From assembly GCA_020137815.1 (NCBI GenBank), contig CM035355.1:5458850-5522849 (forward strand): 64,000 nt of DNA, read 5' to 3'. The first letter of the stretch is position 1, and every line of letters begins with the position of its first letter. Below are positions 9,387 to 20,464 of the stretch, piece after piece. The position numbers were made by a program, and so were the translations under genes. The notes beneath the pieces are model-generated. The model was not told the origin of the DNA. It made no database searches and saw only the letters and a program-made list of their open reading frames with translations. Source of the stretch: Hormiphora californensis (taxonomy: Eukaryota > Ctenophora > Tentaculata > Cydippida > Pleurobrachiidae).

Positions 9387-12300
9387 ATGGTGCTGACTCA
9401 GTCAGACCTGAGTAGTCTACTGAGGCGGTGTGGGTCTCGGCACTTTGGTCAGATAAAAGAGAGTATCAGTACGGGGGGACAGAACCTCACCCGGACCTTC
9501 TCTGTCTCCTCCCTGGGCAGTGTGTCTGAGTATGCGAGATCCATTTTGGATACCAGACAACCCATTGCGTCTCTCCTTAATTATGTGGCAAAGAAACGGC
9601 AGTTCTCTCGGCATCAGGTAATGAAGTTTCGCCCGTTTGGCGGCGCTAACTCGATCTGAGCGCACAGCATCTGGCGGCGCGAGAAGAGGCCAGCCCTGAT
9701 CATTATAGCCGGCCTGACTGTCTGGGCCGCTAATATTTATGTGTAAATTTTGAGAATGTTTCTGCTTAGTGGCCAAGTTTCATCACCTGAACTGGAAATT
9801 TGGGCAAGCTCCCGTCTCACAACTCTCTCACCCCCTCCCAGGACGAATCTAAATCGTTTGAAGATGGACCCCCGGTGCCTCCCCCAGTAGCCCACCACTC
9901 AGGGGAGGACCCCAGTTTCTACGAAGAGGACGAGGACCCTGCGGAGCTTATCCAGCAGAGTTTTACTGATTTCATCATTGACCCCACGGGGGATCTGTAT
10001 TATTGTTGGCAGGGCATTGTTGGGATCAGCGTGTTCTATAATATCATATTTACCGTTATGAGAATTGCTTTTGAGCAACTTGAATCTGTAAGTTGAGAGA
10101 TGCTGCTCAAAGTGCTAAAAAATACTCTGTTTTGGTGGCTCTTATAGTTTAGCCAAGCTAATCCCATAATCTGCCCTCTATCCCTAAACATATTTTAGTA
10201 TTGATGGCTGTAATTCCCTCCTCCCCCAAATCCCCCTCTAGTCTCTACCCCTAAACATGAACACATCCTGTAACCCTATTACTGGTCCCAGTAATACACT
10301 AACCTCCCTCCTTGTTCCCAGTATTGGTGGCTGTTCTGGGTGTTTGATCTGATAACTGATGTAGTTTACGCAGCTGACATGGTCATCCAGATGAACATAT
10401 CGTTCATTGACGATGGAATTTATGTAAGTAATAGTAGTCTTACGAATCTGAGTATTTACGATGGTAATTTTTGCCCAGTTTGCCAAATGAACTCTCCCCG
10501 AACTCCCCTTTTTGAGATTTTGTCAAAGTTTTGTCAAAGTTTTAAACCTGACCCAATAATCGCCTTCCTAATAATCGTTGTCAGGCCAATGCTCTGACAG
10601 AATAATCACTGCCCCCTCCCTTCCCCAATAATTCGCCCCCCCCCCCTTCCCTCACTAATCACCATGTTGCTCAGGTGACCGATAAAAAGCAGCTGAAAGA
10701 GCACTATCTAAACACGAGACGATTTACATTCGATGCAGTTTCCATTCTCCCGCTCCCCTACGCTACTCTTGCCATACGAGTAATATACTGGCTTTTTCGG
10801 AAACTAATTGGTAAGAAATCATGTTTTCTCTGCCAGACCAATGCTCTGAACACTGCGCAATGAGAATCAGTGTTTTCTTCTAAAAGAATAAGTTTCAAGT
10901 CATCCTGCATTACAAGCTAAAGAAATAAGCTAAGTAGGACATCTCAAATTCGAAGTAGGGCCGCTTCCAACTCACATTGTACCTTTAAGATGTTCCTCCT
11001 CTGCAGGAATGACTGATTTCGGGTTGACAGTTCCAGTGAGTGAGATAACGTTAATTGGCTTCTGCAGATTACCCAGGATTGTCAAATACCGGGCCTTGTC
11101 TGAGTTTCTAGCTGCAATGGAAAGGTATATGTTAAAATTGATTAAAAACTTTGCTAGTTTTACCCCTTCCTATGAGACCCCAACAACAGCTAGTTGTGTT
11201 AGTAACATGTTCCCAGTAACAGAAGACTAACACACTCTAACATTTGACATACTCTAACATCTAACACACTAACATTTGACATACTCTAACACACACTCTA
11301 ACATTTGACATACTCTAACATCTAACACACTAACATTTGACATACTCTAACACACACTCTAACATTTGACATACTCTAACACACACTCTAACATTTGACA
11401 TACTCTAACACACACTCTAACATTTGACATACTCTAACATTTCAGAAGGGCTAACACATTTCTCCCTTGCGTTTCAGCCCCTAACATATGATTTCAGCCC
11501 TTAACACATCCCCTGTATTTCAGCCCCTAACAATCTAACATGCCCCTAACACATTCCCCCTGCACATTTCAGCCCCTAACAATCTAACATGAAACTAACA
11601 CATTCCCCTGCATTTTAGCCGTACTAACGCACCTGATACATTCCGGGCGTTCAATTTGATTGTATGTCTGCTGGTCATTATACATTGGATCGCCTGTGTG
11701 TTCTATTGTATTTCCTGGTATGAGGGATTTGGGGTTAACACCTGGGTCTACCCTGCCACAGAGGAAGGGGATGATGATCATGTATTTCTTCGGTTAGTTT
11801 CACTTTCATTTTACCATGTGTATTTCTTCGGTTAGTTTCACTTTCATTTTACCATGTGTTTCTAAGGTTAGTTTCACTTTCACTTTCACCACGTGTCTCT
11901 TTGGTTAGTTTTACTTTCACTTTACCACGTGTATTCTTAGGTTAGTTTCACTTGTTTCTTACAAATACAATCATACCTACAACATTTGTAGCTGCAGTTA
12001 GCCCTTATCGGTTGGCTTTATATTCTAGTCGAATTACCACTAAAATCGTATCGAATTGGTACTGGTAGTACCACTACGAAACGATTATACGTGGGGTTAA
12101 TTCGACTAGAAGAACTAAACCACTGACAGTTCCACTACCATACACTTACCAAATCTCTCTAGAAAGTACACGGTGTGTTTCTATTGGTCCTTCCTAACTC
12201 TCACAACAATCGGAGGAGGATCAGATCCGGAGACTAACCTGGAATTCCTGTTTACCGGCCTTACCTTCTTCAACGGTAGGTTGCTATAGCAACACAACAC

Positions 12301-15300
12301 CATATATAGGCATTTTGGTTGATAGAGCAACAACACCATATTTAGGCATGCATGAGCCATGTAACTTGTTTTGACAGTACACAATCATATCATTGTCGTG
12401 ACATTTCAACTCAATGTGATGCCATCATGTTTATGATCATGAGTTCATTGTGATGCAATGACGTCACTCATTGCAATAACGTCGTATGTTTCACACTCCT
12501 TCCAACACGTGTGACGTCATATGTTTCACACTCCTTCCAACACGTGTGACGTCATAATGTTTCATACTCCTTCCAACACGTGTGACGTCATGTGTTTCAC
12601 ACTCCTTCCAACACGTGCGACGTCATGTGTTTCACACTCCTTCCAATATATGTGACGTCACTATTCCCCCCCTGTCAGGCCAATGCTCTGACAGTTCCCC
12701 CCTGTGTGCAGGTGTGTTTGTATTTGCCGCGGTGGTGGGTAACGTGGGGGATGTGATCAGTAACATGCACGCTGCCAGGACTGAGTTCCAGGCCAAAGTG
12801 GATGATATAAAGAGGTATGTGTGTGACGTCATAAGTTGACGTTATGACGTCATATCACGACGTCATAATATGGGAACGTCATGACGTCACCAGAGTAGAC
12901 TGCAGGGTCGGAATGCTCTTCTAAACTCTGTCGAATCTCCATCTGCAAAAGGAGTATTCTAGAAACCCAGACAATCATTTCCCTCACTAACCCTACTGAA
13001 CCCTCCAAAGGTACATGCTGCACCACCGGGTCCCGGATCCACTCCAGAAGAGAGTTAAGAAGTGGTTCGACTACAGCTGGGGGAGAACTAACGGGGTTGA
13101 TGAAACCTCTCTCCTGGAGACACTTCCAGATAAACTACGGGCACGGATCCAGATACAAATACATTTGAAGACACTAAAAAAGGTACTAATGGGAATGATT
13201 CAGGAGCTACAGGTGGTAACACCATGAAATGTGGTATGTTTCTCGATGCCCTATGTTACGTTTTTAAGTCGCGGGGGTTTGGGAGAATTCAAATAACAGC
13301 TAGCTGGTACTTTTAGTTCTCCTGCAGGTGACAATATTTGAGAATTGTGAAAATGGGCTGCTATGTGAACTGGTCCTAAAACTCCGACCCCAGATCTATT
13401 CGCCCCGGGACTACGTCTGCAAAAGAAACGAAATAGGTTAGTTCATCGGATGAGGCAGTAAATTAAATTGATGACTAGAATAAACTTGAATACTATACTT
13501 TGATTTCACCTGTATATCGGTCATCAGCACTGTCGAATAGAGTTTCAAGATTCAACCCCCCCCCCCCACAGGGAAGGAAATGTACATAATCAACCACGGC
13601 AAACTGGAATGTATCGTCACTACTGAATCAGGGGAACGGATAGTGGTTGCAACATTGACGGAGGGGAAGTATTTTGGAGAGATCTCCTTGCTGTCATTTG
13701 AAGGCAACAACAGGAGGACTGCGGATGTAAGGAGTGTTGGGTATTCGGAACTTCTGGTGCTGTCAAAGAAGGCCCTAATGTCGGTAAGAATCTGACTAGT
13801 TACCATGGTAACCTCCTAGTTACCATGGTAACCACCTTTATATTCTGGTGCTATCAAAGAAGGCCCTAATGTCGGTAAGATGGAGAGGTGGTTACCATGG
13901 TAACTATTCGATGTTACTACACAGTATACATACACTGATCCCTCGCCTTCAGAAACTGAGACCTTACTCGGCCGCCGGGCCGAAACAAAAAGTTTTAGAT
14001 GAACTTCCAACTTCAAGTGAAACTATATTTTATGCCCTTGGTTTATTAATGACTATAATTTTACCTTTCAGGCCCTGGTTGACTATCCAGAAGCAAGGAA
14101 ACAGTTGGAGTACCAGGCTCAGTTGCGGATTAGCTCGAACAGGAAAATGAGCCATGCACTAAAGGAAACCACTTCCTCACTATCCCACGGGTAATGTTGA
14201 TCTCTTGCTGTCAGGAACCGACCGAAACAAGTAAACAACCAATCAGAACTCGTTATTTAGGTCACGTGACTGGTTATCAGCCAATCAGGGACCAGTATTT
14301 CATGATTCGGTCGCTTCCTGTTATCTAGAATTTGGAAATGTTGAATCCTAGGCCTAGATTTCTACAAACAACAAAGTTATTCCATTTCTTGTTTCAAAAG
14401 CTTCTATCTCTCTCAGTTCATCCAAGACGCGAAGAAGTGATAAGACGTTACTGAAGACGACCCTGTGTAGTTCTGCTAACCAGAGCACCGAACAGGAACA
14501 GTAAGTTTAGAATAGCTGTTTTTCAATTTTTATCCTGAGCAGATCTCATTCATGATACTTTTCGTTAGCTTTAATATAACGGATACCTCGATAGCGATAG
14601 TGCGCTCATATCGGGGTCTCCAGACAGTAAATCCATGCCCAAATTCTGCTACTGAAAAGCTATACATGCAAGTAATGGTCCATTCTGACATTATATCCAC
14701 TCTGCAGTTCGGGGAAGCACAGGGGAGGGGCATCTGCACCTGGCAAAGGAGGAGGGTCATCACAAGACTTTACACGCAGCCAACTAGGAGAGTTGCAGAA
14801 AATAGTGGCGGACCTCAGGAATGTGGATTATATGGTAGGTGTTCAATAATAAAAGCTTCAATACCCCCCCCCCCCCATTTAGCCATAATTCTCAGCGATC
14901 TGATTTCTTTTCAATTTCGATTTCCTTCACCAACTTCCACAATAATTTAACTCACAACCCCCTCTCCTATAACAGACAACCCGGCATGAATCTCTCTCCA
15001 CTACCAGTACTGCAGACCATCCACCCCTTACTAATCCACAATTCCCTACAGACTCAACTAACTAAATACTGACTCACAACCCCCCTCCTACAGACAACCC
15101 GACAACGGATAAACGACATGGAAGATACGATATCGACCCTACGGAATGCCATTGCAGACAAAACTGCACAACATGAGGAAGCTCTAAACAAACTAGAGGC
15201 CCTTCACAAACTCCACATAGGCCCTCAAACTAATGGAACTACCATGAACGGTCACTCTCGGACTGAAAAACTGCGTTATTTAACTGAACGAATCAGTCAG

Positions 15301-16521
15301 ATCGACCGGCCTCTAGATGATAGCGTGAGCGAGAGAACTAAGCGTGTACTAGAGACAATGCAACGGGAACGTGTTAAAAGTTCCGGTGTTTCACGACAGA
15401 AATCATTTGTAGAAGAGGACAGGAGTAAGGTTCCTGAAAAGACTGTCATTCAGAAGTACCTGAAACAATCGGAACAGGAAAAGAAGGACTCCGCCTCTTC
15501 ATCTTCTTCATCTAGAGAGTGTGGCAGTTCGTCAGACGGTAGAGCACCGGCAACCCGCCGGAATAGCTCGGGACGGATCCTACAACGCCGGAAATCAAAA
15601 CTATTTATTATAAAATCTAATTTACAGCCAATTATTGATAGGAGTATGAGTGGTAATACATTATCGTTCGCTAGCCCCGGAGCGGATGCAACAGCTAAAG
15701 TTGATCCACTCACCATCCCAGTTGCGGTCCCCCTGTGCAGGCAGAAATCAGAACGACATGGCTGTGTCTCCCCAACCTCTCCCAGATCACCCAGATCACC
15801 AAGGAGTAGGAACTCGGGGGAACTTTCCCCGAGAACTAAACGGAATGGAGGAGTTTCTCCGACAACAACCCGGGATTCAGGGGAAGTATCTCCAACAAAA
15901 CATAGTTCAGGGGGTGTATCTCCAACTAGAAGAAGTCCTAATGGGGGTGTATCACCGACAAGAAGTCCTAATGGGGGTACATCTCCAACGCGACAATCAA
16001 GTCCTAGTGGGGGTATTTCCCCAACAAGGAAAAGTCCTAATGGGGGTGTATCACCTACCAGCCTAACTTCTGAGGGTATTTCCCCGACTGCTAGCCTGAC
16101 TTCTGGAGGCATATCCCCCGCCGCTAACCGAAGTCCTGGCCCTCCTCGACGGCGTGGCTCCCTCGCAGGGCTCATGACACCAGGTCGGAGGGAATCAATA
16201 ACAAAGTGTAAAGACCATGATTCTAACTCAAGAAGGGGGTCAGGTCACATTGACAATCTGATCTCACGTTGTGATGAACCTTACGATTCAGATATTAGGA
16301 AATCTTTTGACTCCTCTGTTTCAACGAACAGTAGGAGTCAGGGTGGTAGGAGGCAATCTATCGATAATTCAACAGCTCTGATTACAGCAAGTATTAAGAG
16401 TAAGAGATACGCCATGCCTGATCCGGAATTCAGTGTTTGGAAGCTCGGTTGTAGTTGGGGGGTACGGGGACAGTTGTACATCCCAATCAGGGGTCAGATG
16501 ATGAAGATGAAGATGGGATGA
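9387..16521 (+). CDS. CNG-type cyclic-nucleotide-gated cation channel, 15 exons
   Basis: Predicted 1,157-residue channel opened by cGMP/cAMP. Exons that join in phase: 9387-9617, 9842-10087, 10322-10423, 10675-10810, 11007-11124, 11619-11792, 12163-12275, 12712-12814, 13011-13182, 13328-13436, 13572-13783, 14072-14190, 14417-14500, 14708-14834, 15094-16521. S1 begins near [14 protein letters not shown]4 is [12 protein letters not shown]5 has [11 protein letters not shown]; the pore helix and filter read [14 protein letters not shown]6 is [17 protein letters not shown]. The C-linker has [11 protein letters not shown]. The nucleotide-binding domain has YFGEISLL and NRRTADVRS, including the conserved R-T pair. 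A coiled coil follows, as in CNGA subunits. The long last exon adds a tail with repeated GGVSPTR units. The filter has Gly where CNGA has Glu. The start is the first ATG of an open 77-codon exon. The 3' end is less sure. Confidence 0.9.
10582..10600. repeat. Dispersed CTGTCAGGCCAATGCTCTGACAG micro-element, intron 3
   Basis: A near-palindromic 22-23 base motif (TGTCAG...CTGACA) in CNG intron 3. Other copies or close relatives lie near 7298, 10829, 12672, 17617, 17692, 22579, 22640, 51858, 51892, 55507 and 55757, mostly in introns or intergenic DNA. Confidence 0.7.
11229..11618 (+). repeat. CTAAC minisatellite ending in repeated acceptor-like TTTCAG sites (CNG intron 5)
   Basis: The first part (11229-11445) is a tandem array of CTAACACACACTCTAACATTTGACATACT-type units. 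The second part repeats TTTCAGCCCCTAAC-like units, with TTTCAG at about 11442, 11472, 11491, 11519 and 11567, before the real acceptor CATTTTAG ending at 11618. I count about 26 CTAAC words, the metazoan branch-point type. Confidence 0.8.
11779..11954 (+). repeat. Five tandem copies of the CNG exon 6 donor site
   Basis: Units of about 36-38 bases start near 11779, 11815, 11853, 11890 and 11926. Each has a TGTATTTCTTCG-like end of exon 6 followed by GTTAGTTTCACTTTC. The true donor is the first (exon end 11792); the other four lie in intron 6. Confidence 0.85.
12023..12111. mobile_element. 89-base palindromic MITE in CNG intron 6
   Basis: Begins TTCTAGTCGAATTAC and ends with the inverse TAATTCGACTAGAA. 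The interior also pairs (ATCGTATCG/CGAAACGAT, GGTACTGGTAGTACC). No coding content and no clear target duplication. Confidence 0.65.
12466..12660. repeat. About 41-base minisatellite with TGACGTCA sites (CNG intron 7)
   Basis: Five or so units of ATGTTTCACACTCCTTCCAACACGTGTGACGTCAT. Each carries a TGACGTCA palindrome, the consensus of a cAMP response element. More TGACGTCA/ACGTCA words follow exon 8 at 12822-12890. Confidence 0.75.
13784..13910 (+). repeat. Duplicated end and donor of CNG exon 11, with GTTACCATGGTAAC palindromes
   Basis: The last 30 or so bases of exon 11 plus its donor (TTCTGGTGCT.TCAAAGAAGGCCCTAATGTCG|GTAAG) recur at 13843-13878, 90 bases downstream of the first. GTTACCATGGTAAC palindromes sit at about 13799, 13818 and 13893. 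The duplication is inside intron 11, and using its donor would read through an in-frame TGA. Confidence 0.8.
14212..14320. mobile_element. 109-base CAGGAACCGACCGA MITE (copy 2, CNG intron 12)
   Basis: Uninterrupted copy with ends CAGGAACCGACCGA and TCGGTCGCTTCCTG. It shows the sequence ACAAGTAAACAACC, the empty form of the site that the TA-flanked element occupies in copy 1. Confidence 0.85.
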
Positions 16522-17699
16522 TTCTTCAACTACAACGGGCAGCTCTCTGTAGAGGCACTGAAATGGACCTGTCGGGAGCTCAAATCGGGTCGAAACTGGG
16601 CTGTGTAGTGATTGACTGTGTCAGTGTAGTGATTATTGTTCATTCTTAGTATCTTGATGTGTGTGCAGATCATTTCGTATTTGTCAGACTCTAATAATTT
16701 CATTCTCATTGAGCCAGTGACACGATAATATTTGATTGCAAGTTTTACAAATAGTATCATCCATGGGTAGAGAAATAGCGTATCCCATTGGGACTTGAAT
16801 TAGGATATTTATTTGCCAAAAAGTAAAACCGTATTTGATTCTGAGATATTTTTTTGTATTTGTTTCAAAAGCTTTGTTGCATTCTGTTTTTGTGTAACAA
16901 AATGTACAGATTTTTATATTTCGAGCAAAAAATAGGTTGTCGTTGGATTTTAAAAGGCAAAAGCTCTAAATACTTCTGGTATGTGGTGCGATTACATATT
17001 TACTTGCTATTTGCACAATCTGGCCCCACCAGACAGCATTCGCACTGCGTGCATGGACTGACTCTGAGTGTGATCCCTCCACCTTTTTGGTATCAAAAAC
17101 TCTGCCACTCTCGGTCACTCTCATTATGATGCTAATAAACAATTATCCAACCACCCAACTACTAGTTGGATGGTTGGATAATTGTTGTGTGTTGTGGTCA
17201 GTAGATGAGTGGTGGCTAAAAAAGAAGGGAGAGGTGCTATTTTCAACACCTTGTTTATTTTATGGCGACTTGCCTGCAGTACAGAGATAGCTCTGCAGTA
17301 CTGGGTTTAGTACAGTGTGGGAAGTTGTCTAGAAGAGTGTGTTTACATAGCCTAGGTTACTTCTCTCCTAGAAGTAGACATCAGCGGTCAGCCCATGGTG
17401 GTGTTTGTAGATCTGCCACTATTTTCGATGTGATCTACACGCCACATTTTTCACGAAAGGAGGGGAGGTTTGTCTACTTTTGTCAGATGCGTCGTGTATC
17501 ATGATGCCGTGCTTTTTGGGTCTGTTGATCAGAGATTCGCATACTCTATGCTCAGTTTCATTTTCTCACGGCCGTATCGTGTTACGTTTACTGTTACGAC
17601 TCTTACTGAATCTGTTAGAGCATTGGACTGACCCTATTATAATTTCTTTCGCGTGAGAACCGTGGCCAGTTGTTGATTAACTCAACAAGTGGTCAGAGC
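16522..17699. other. Intergenic; probable 3' UTR of the CNG gene, then no recognised gene
   Basis: An alternative frame at 16455-16649 ([15 protein letters not shown]) overlaps the end of the channel ORF and looks protein-like, so a small indel or a missed splice may hide the true C-terminus. After 16650 I see no gene. A short inverted repeat, ATTATCCAACCACCCAACTA/TAGTTGGATGGTTGGATAAT, lies at about 17143-17180. Confidence 0.5.
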
Positions 17700-17707
17700 A
17701 TTGAATC

Positions 17708-18534
17708 GGGGGGGGGGGGGACATGTTAATTGTTAATAAATCACCTCTTTTTTCCGATTTTGTTAATTAACGTTAATTAACAAAATTAACAAAATTAACA
17801 AATACTAAAATATTGGTGTTATCGGTTGATAATACGACTTTAACTGATTTAATTTTGTAGTTTAATAACTTATCTAACGTTTGTATACCCATGCAAGGCC
17901 TCCTCCGATATCCAAAGTCCAACATACAAGTTTTTTGGCTCCAAATCGATCAAAATTTAAAGAGTACGAATATTTCAATTTAGCGTGTAAAATGTCACTT
18001 GAATGTAATTTTTTCATTGATAATCCATTATTCAGACGAAAGAAAGTGATGTACAACGTTTCTGTTTGAAAAAATTCCCAGAATTGCTTTTTTTGGTCAA
18101 AAATTGAAAATTTGCTTCGCTACAAATCCTTGTGTTTTTTTAGAAAAAATTATTTTTGGGATATTTTTCGATTGAAGGTAAATTTATGAGTCTTATTAAG
18201 TTTTTAAGGTTGGAAAATTTGGATTAGTGTCATTTGACCTCAATTGCGGTTCAGGTTGGCTAGTTTTTGTTCGAATTTACAAAATGGAACAAATTGTTGT
18301 GGGAAGGCTGTAGTAGACGGCTTGGGGGTATGCAAATCATGCAGAAGGAACATCTTTGTTCGCAGAACAACATGCAGCATGTGTAATACCAAAAAACACG
18401 TGCTAAAGGGACTTTAGATGGTATAAATGGCATTTGTTAATGTTTGTTAACTTTTGTTAATTATGTTAATAAATCACCTGTTTTTTCGATGTTAATATTA
18501 ACAAAGTTAACAAAATTAACATGTCCCCCCCCCC
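17708..18534. mobile_element. 827-base transposon with G-run ends and 8-base target duplication
   Basis: Starts with about 13 G followed by ACATGTTAATT and ends with AATTAACATGT plus about 10 C. ATTGAATC is present directly outside both ends (17700-17707 and 18535-18542), an 8-base target duplication as made by hAT-like elements. The interior is AT-rich with TTAATAAATCACCT repeated near each end in the same direction, and there is no coding frame. Confidence 0.8.
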
Positions 18535-18542
18535 ATTGAATC

Positions 18543-19759
18543 AGGATAGGTATTATACATTTCTCGCACAGGTGTCCATGTTACCAAGGCGTCAGACAGC
18601 TTGCATATGTATCATTATGTACCCACAAACTATATCGATAGTTAAGTGTGAGTACTTGGAATAGAGCATTTTACCAAAATCAGTACTTGGAATAGGGCAT
18701 TTGACCAAATTCAGTACATATTTGCATAATATACCCCACCGATAGTAAATATATAGCAAGCAATATATTCATCCTTTTTCAGAGGGTGCGACCTGAAGAC
18801 ATGATGTAATGATTCAAAGAGAGTATTTTTGTGTGGGGTGTCAGACCGCTAGTCTTTTGTTTTGCTTCTATCTCTCTCTCTCTGTCCCACTAAGTCTCAA
18901 CAGCTCAGAGCACCCTTCTGTCTCACTCTATCTTTTCTTCTCTGTCTCCCTCTATCTCTCTCTCATTCAGAGTTTTTATAACGGAGCTCGATCGCCCACA
19001 TTGTGTAAAAGCACTCAAGCTCTCGAGGGCTGGGCGACTGATATTCTTAGAGTTTCGCTGGTCAAGCAGTCTGCTACTGAATATATGTGCTGAGTGCTCT
19101 CTATTATAGTGACCGTGATTGGTTTAATTTGTCGCTCAGATTGGGCTGGCATGGGGTAGTCGAGTTGGTTAATACATGGGGGGGGGGGGGGGGTTCTCGG
19201 TTGATAAATATTACATCATCGTCTTACTCAGTAAAGCAGTCAATTACTAAAGTGCTAGTCAGGGGGAGCACTTTTAAGTGCAGTATAGTGACTCTAGATC
19301 TAGTGAGGGTGAGAGAGAGAGAGAGAGAGAACGAACAGCTCGGCCTTTCTTTGATATGCACCTACAATAATGTGTGATGTCGACAGGACACCTGCCGCCT
19401 GTCAGTTGTCAAAATATCAGATTCCGACTCAAGATTTCATTGTACTTTTATAGTGCTGATTCTGACTCAGAATCAGCACAAAAACCTAGTGAGACCTTGA
19501 ATCGTACGTAGAGCTAAAAGTTTAACATAGATTTTGTTTTCATACCAATACAATGCACCGAGGATACGATTAGCTGCAGATCTTATCAAGCTAGATAAGA
19601 TCAAACTATCCAATCTATATTGCCTAACAAGCCTGGTTATATCCACGTGCTGCAGTCCATTGTGCAGTAGATGATAATTGGTGTGGAAGGTGTGAACAAG
19701 GTTGTGCAATCATGCAGTAATTGAGAGTGACATAGTCTAGTTTGCACCTTGTATGAGTA

Positions 19760-19853
<94 letters not shown>

Positions 19854-20450
19854 TCTCTCACCCCATCTCTCTCACCCCATCTCTCTCTCTCTTCCTGTGA
19901 TGTGTGAACAAGATACATCTGAAAACAAACACTGCAGCAGACGCCAGACAGGCAGCTTGTTACTCGAGAGCTATGCGGCTGCTGCACTGCTACTAGTGCA
20001 ATCTCTGTCTCACCCCACATGTCGCTATCTATAGCGCATAGTTGTAGAGTCAACAAACCGTGCTTCCCCAGTCCCCTTCACTCGAGATTTCCCCTCCAAC
20101 TTCACGCTCTATCGACTCTATCTTTAGAGATGGGGCTGAGAAAATGATGATCTATCGATATAGGTTTTTAGCAACTCTAAATCTGTAGCCTAGTGTCTGC
20201 ACCTATAATGCATATATCCTGATATCCTAATTTGTATGCTGTTGAGAGATTGTTCATGATAACCCTATTAAGTGCTTTTGATCGGCCGCAGAACTTGATA
20301 CAAGGGACGGCCTTCATCTCTCTTCGATATATCTTGTAGTTGTTGTTGTTCATCTCTTTTCAATATCTAGTTATTTATCTACGGTGAAGTGGCGCCGATA
20401 TAGCTGATATAATGTTATCATATTTTGCTCTAATCTGCCCAATTCTTCAG
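18543..20450. other. Intergenic region with microsatellites
   Basis: No gene recognised. It holds a two-copy TACTTGGAATAG.GCATTT.ACCAAA repeat (18653-18718), TC-rich runs at 18870-18965 and 19755-19895, a G-run at 19178-19193 and a GA run at 19310-19330. Confidence 0.6.
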
Positions 20451-20464
20451 GTACTGCAGTAACC

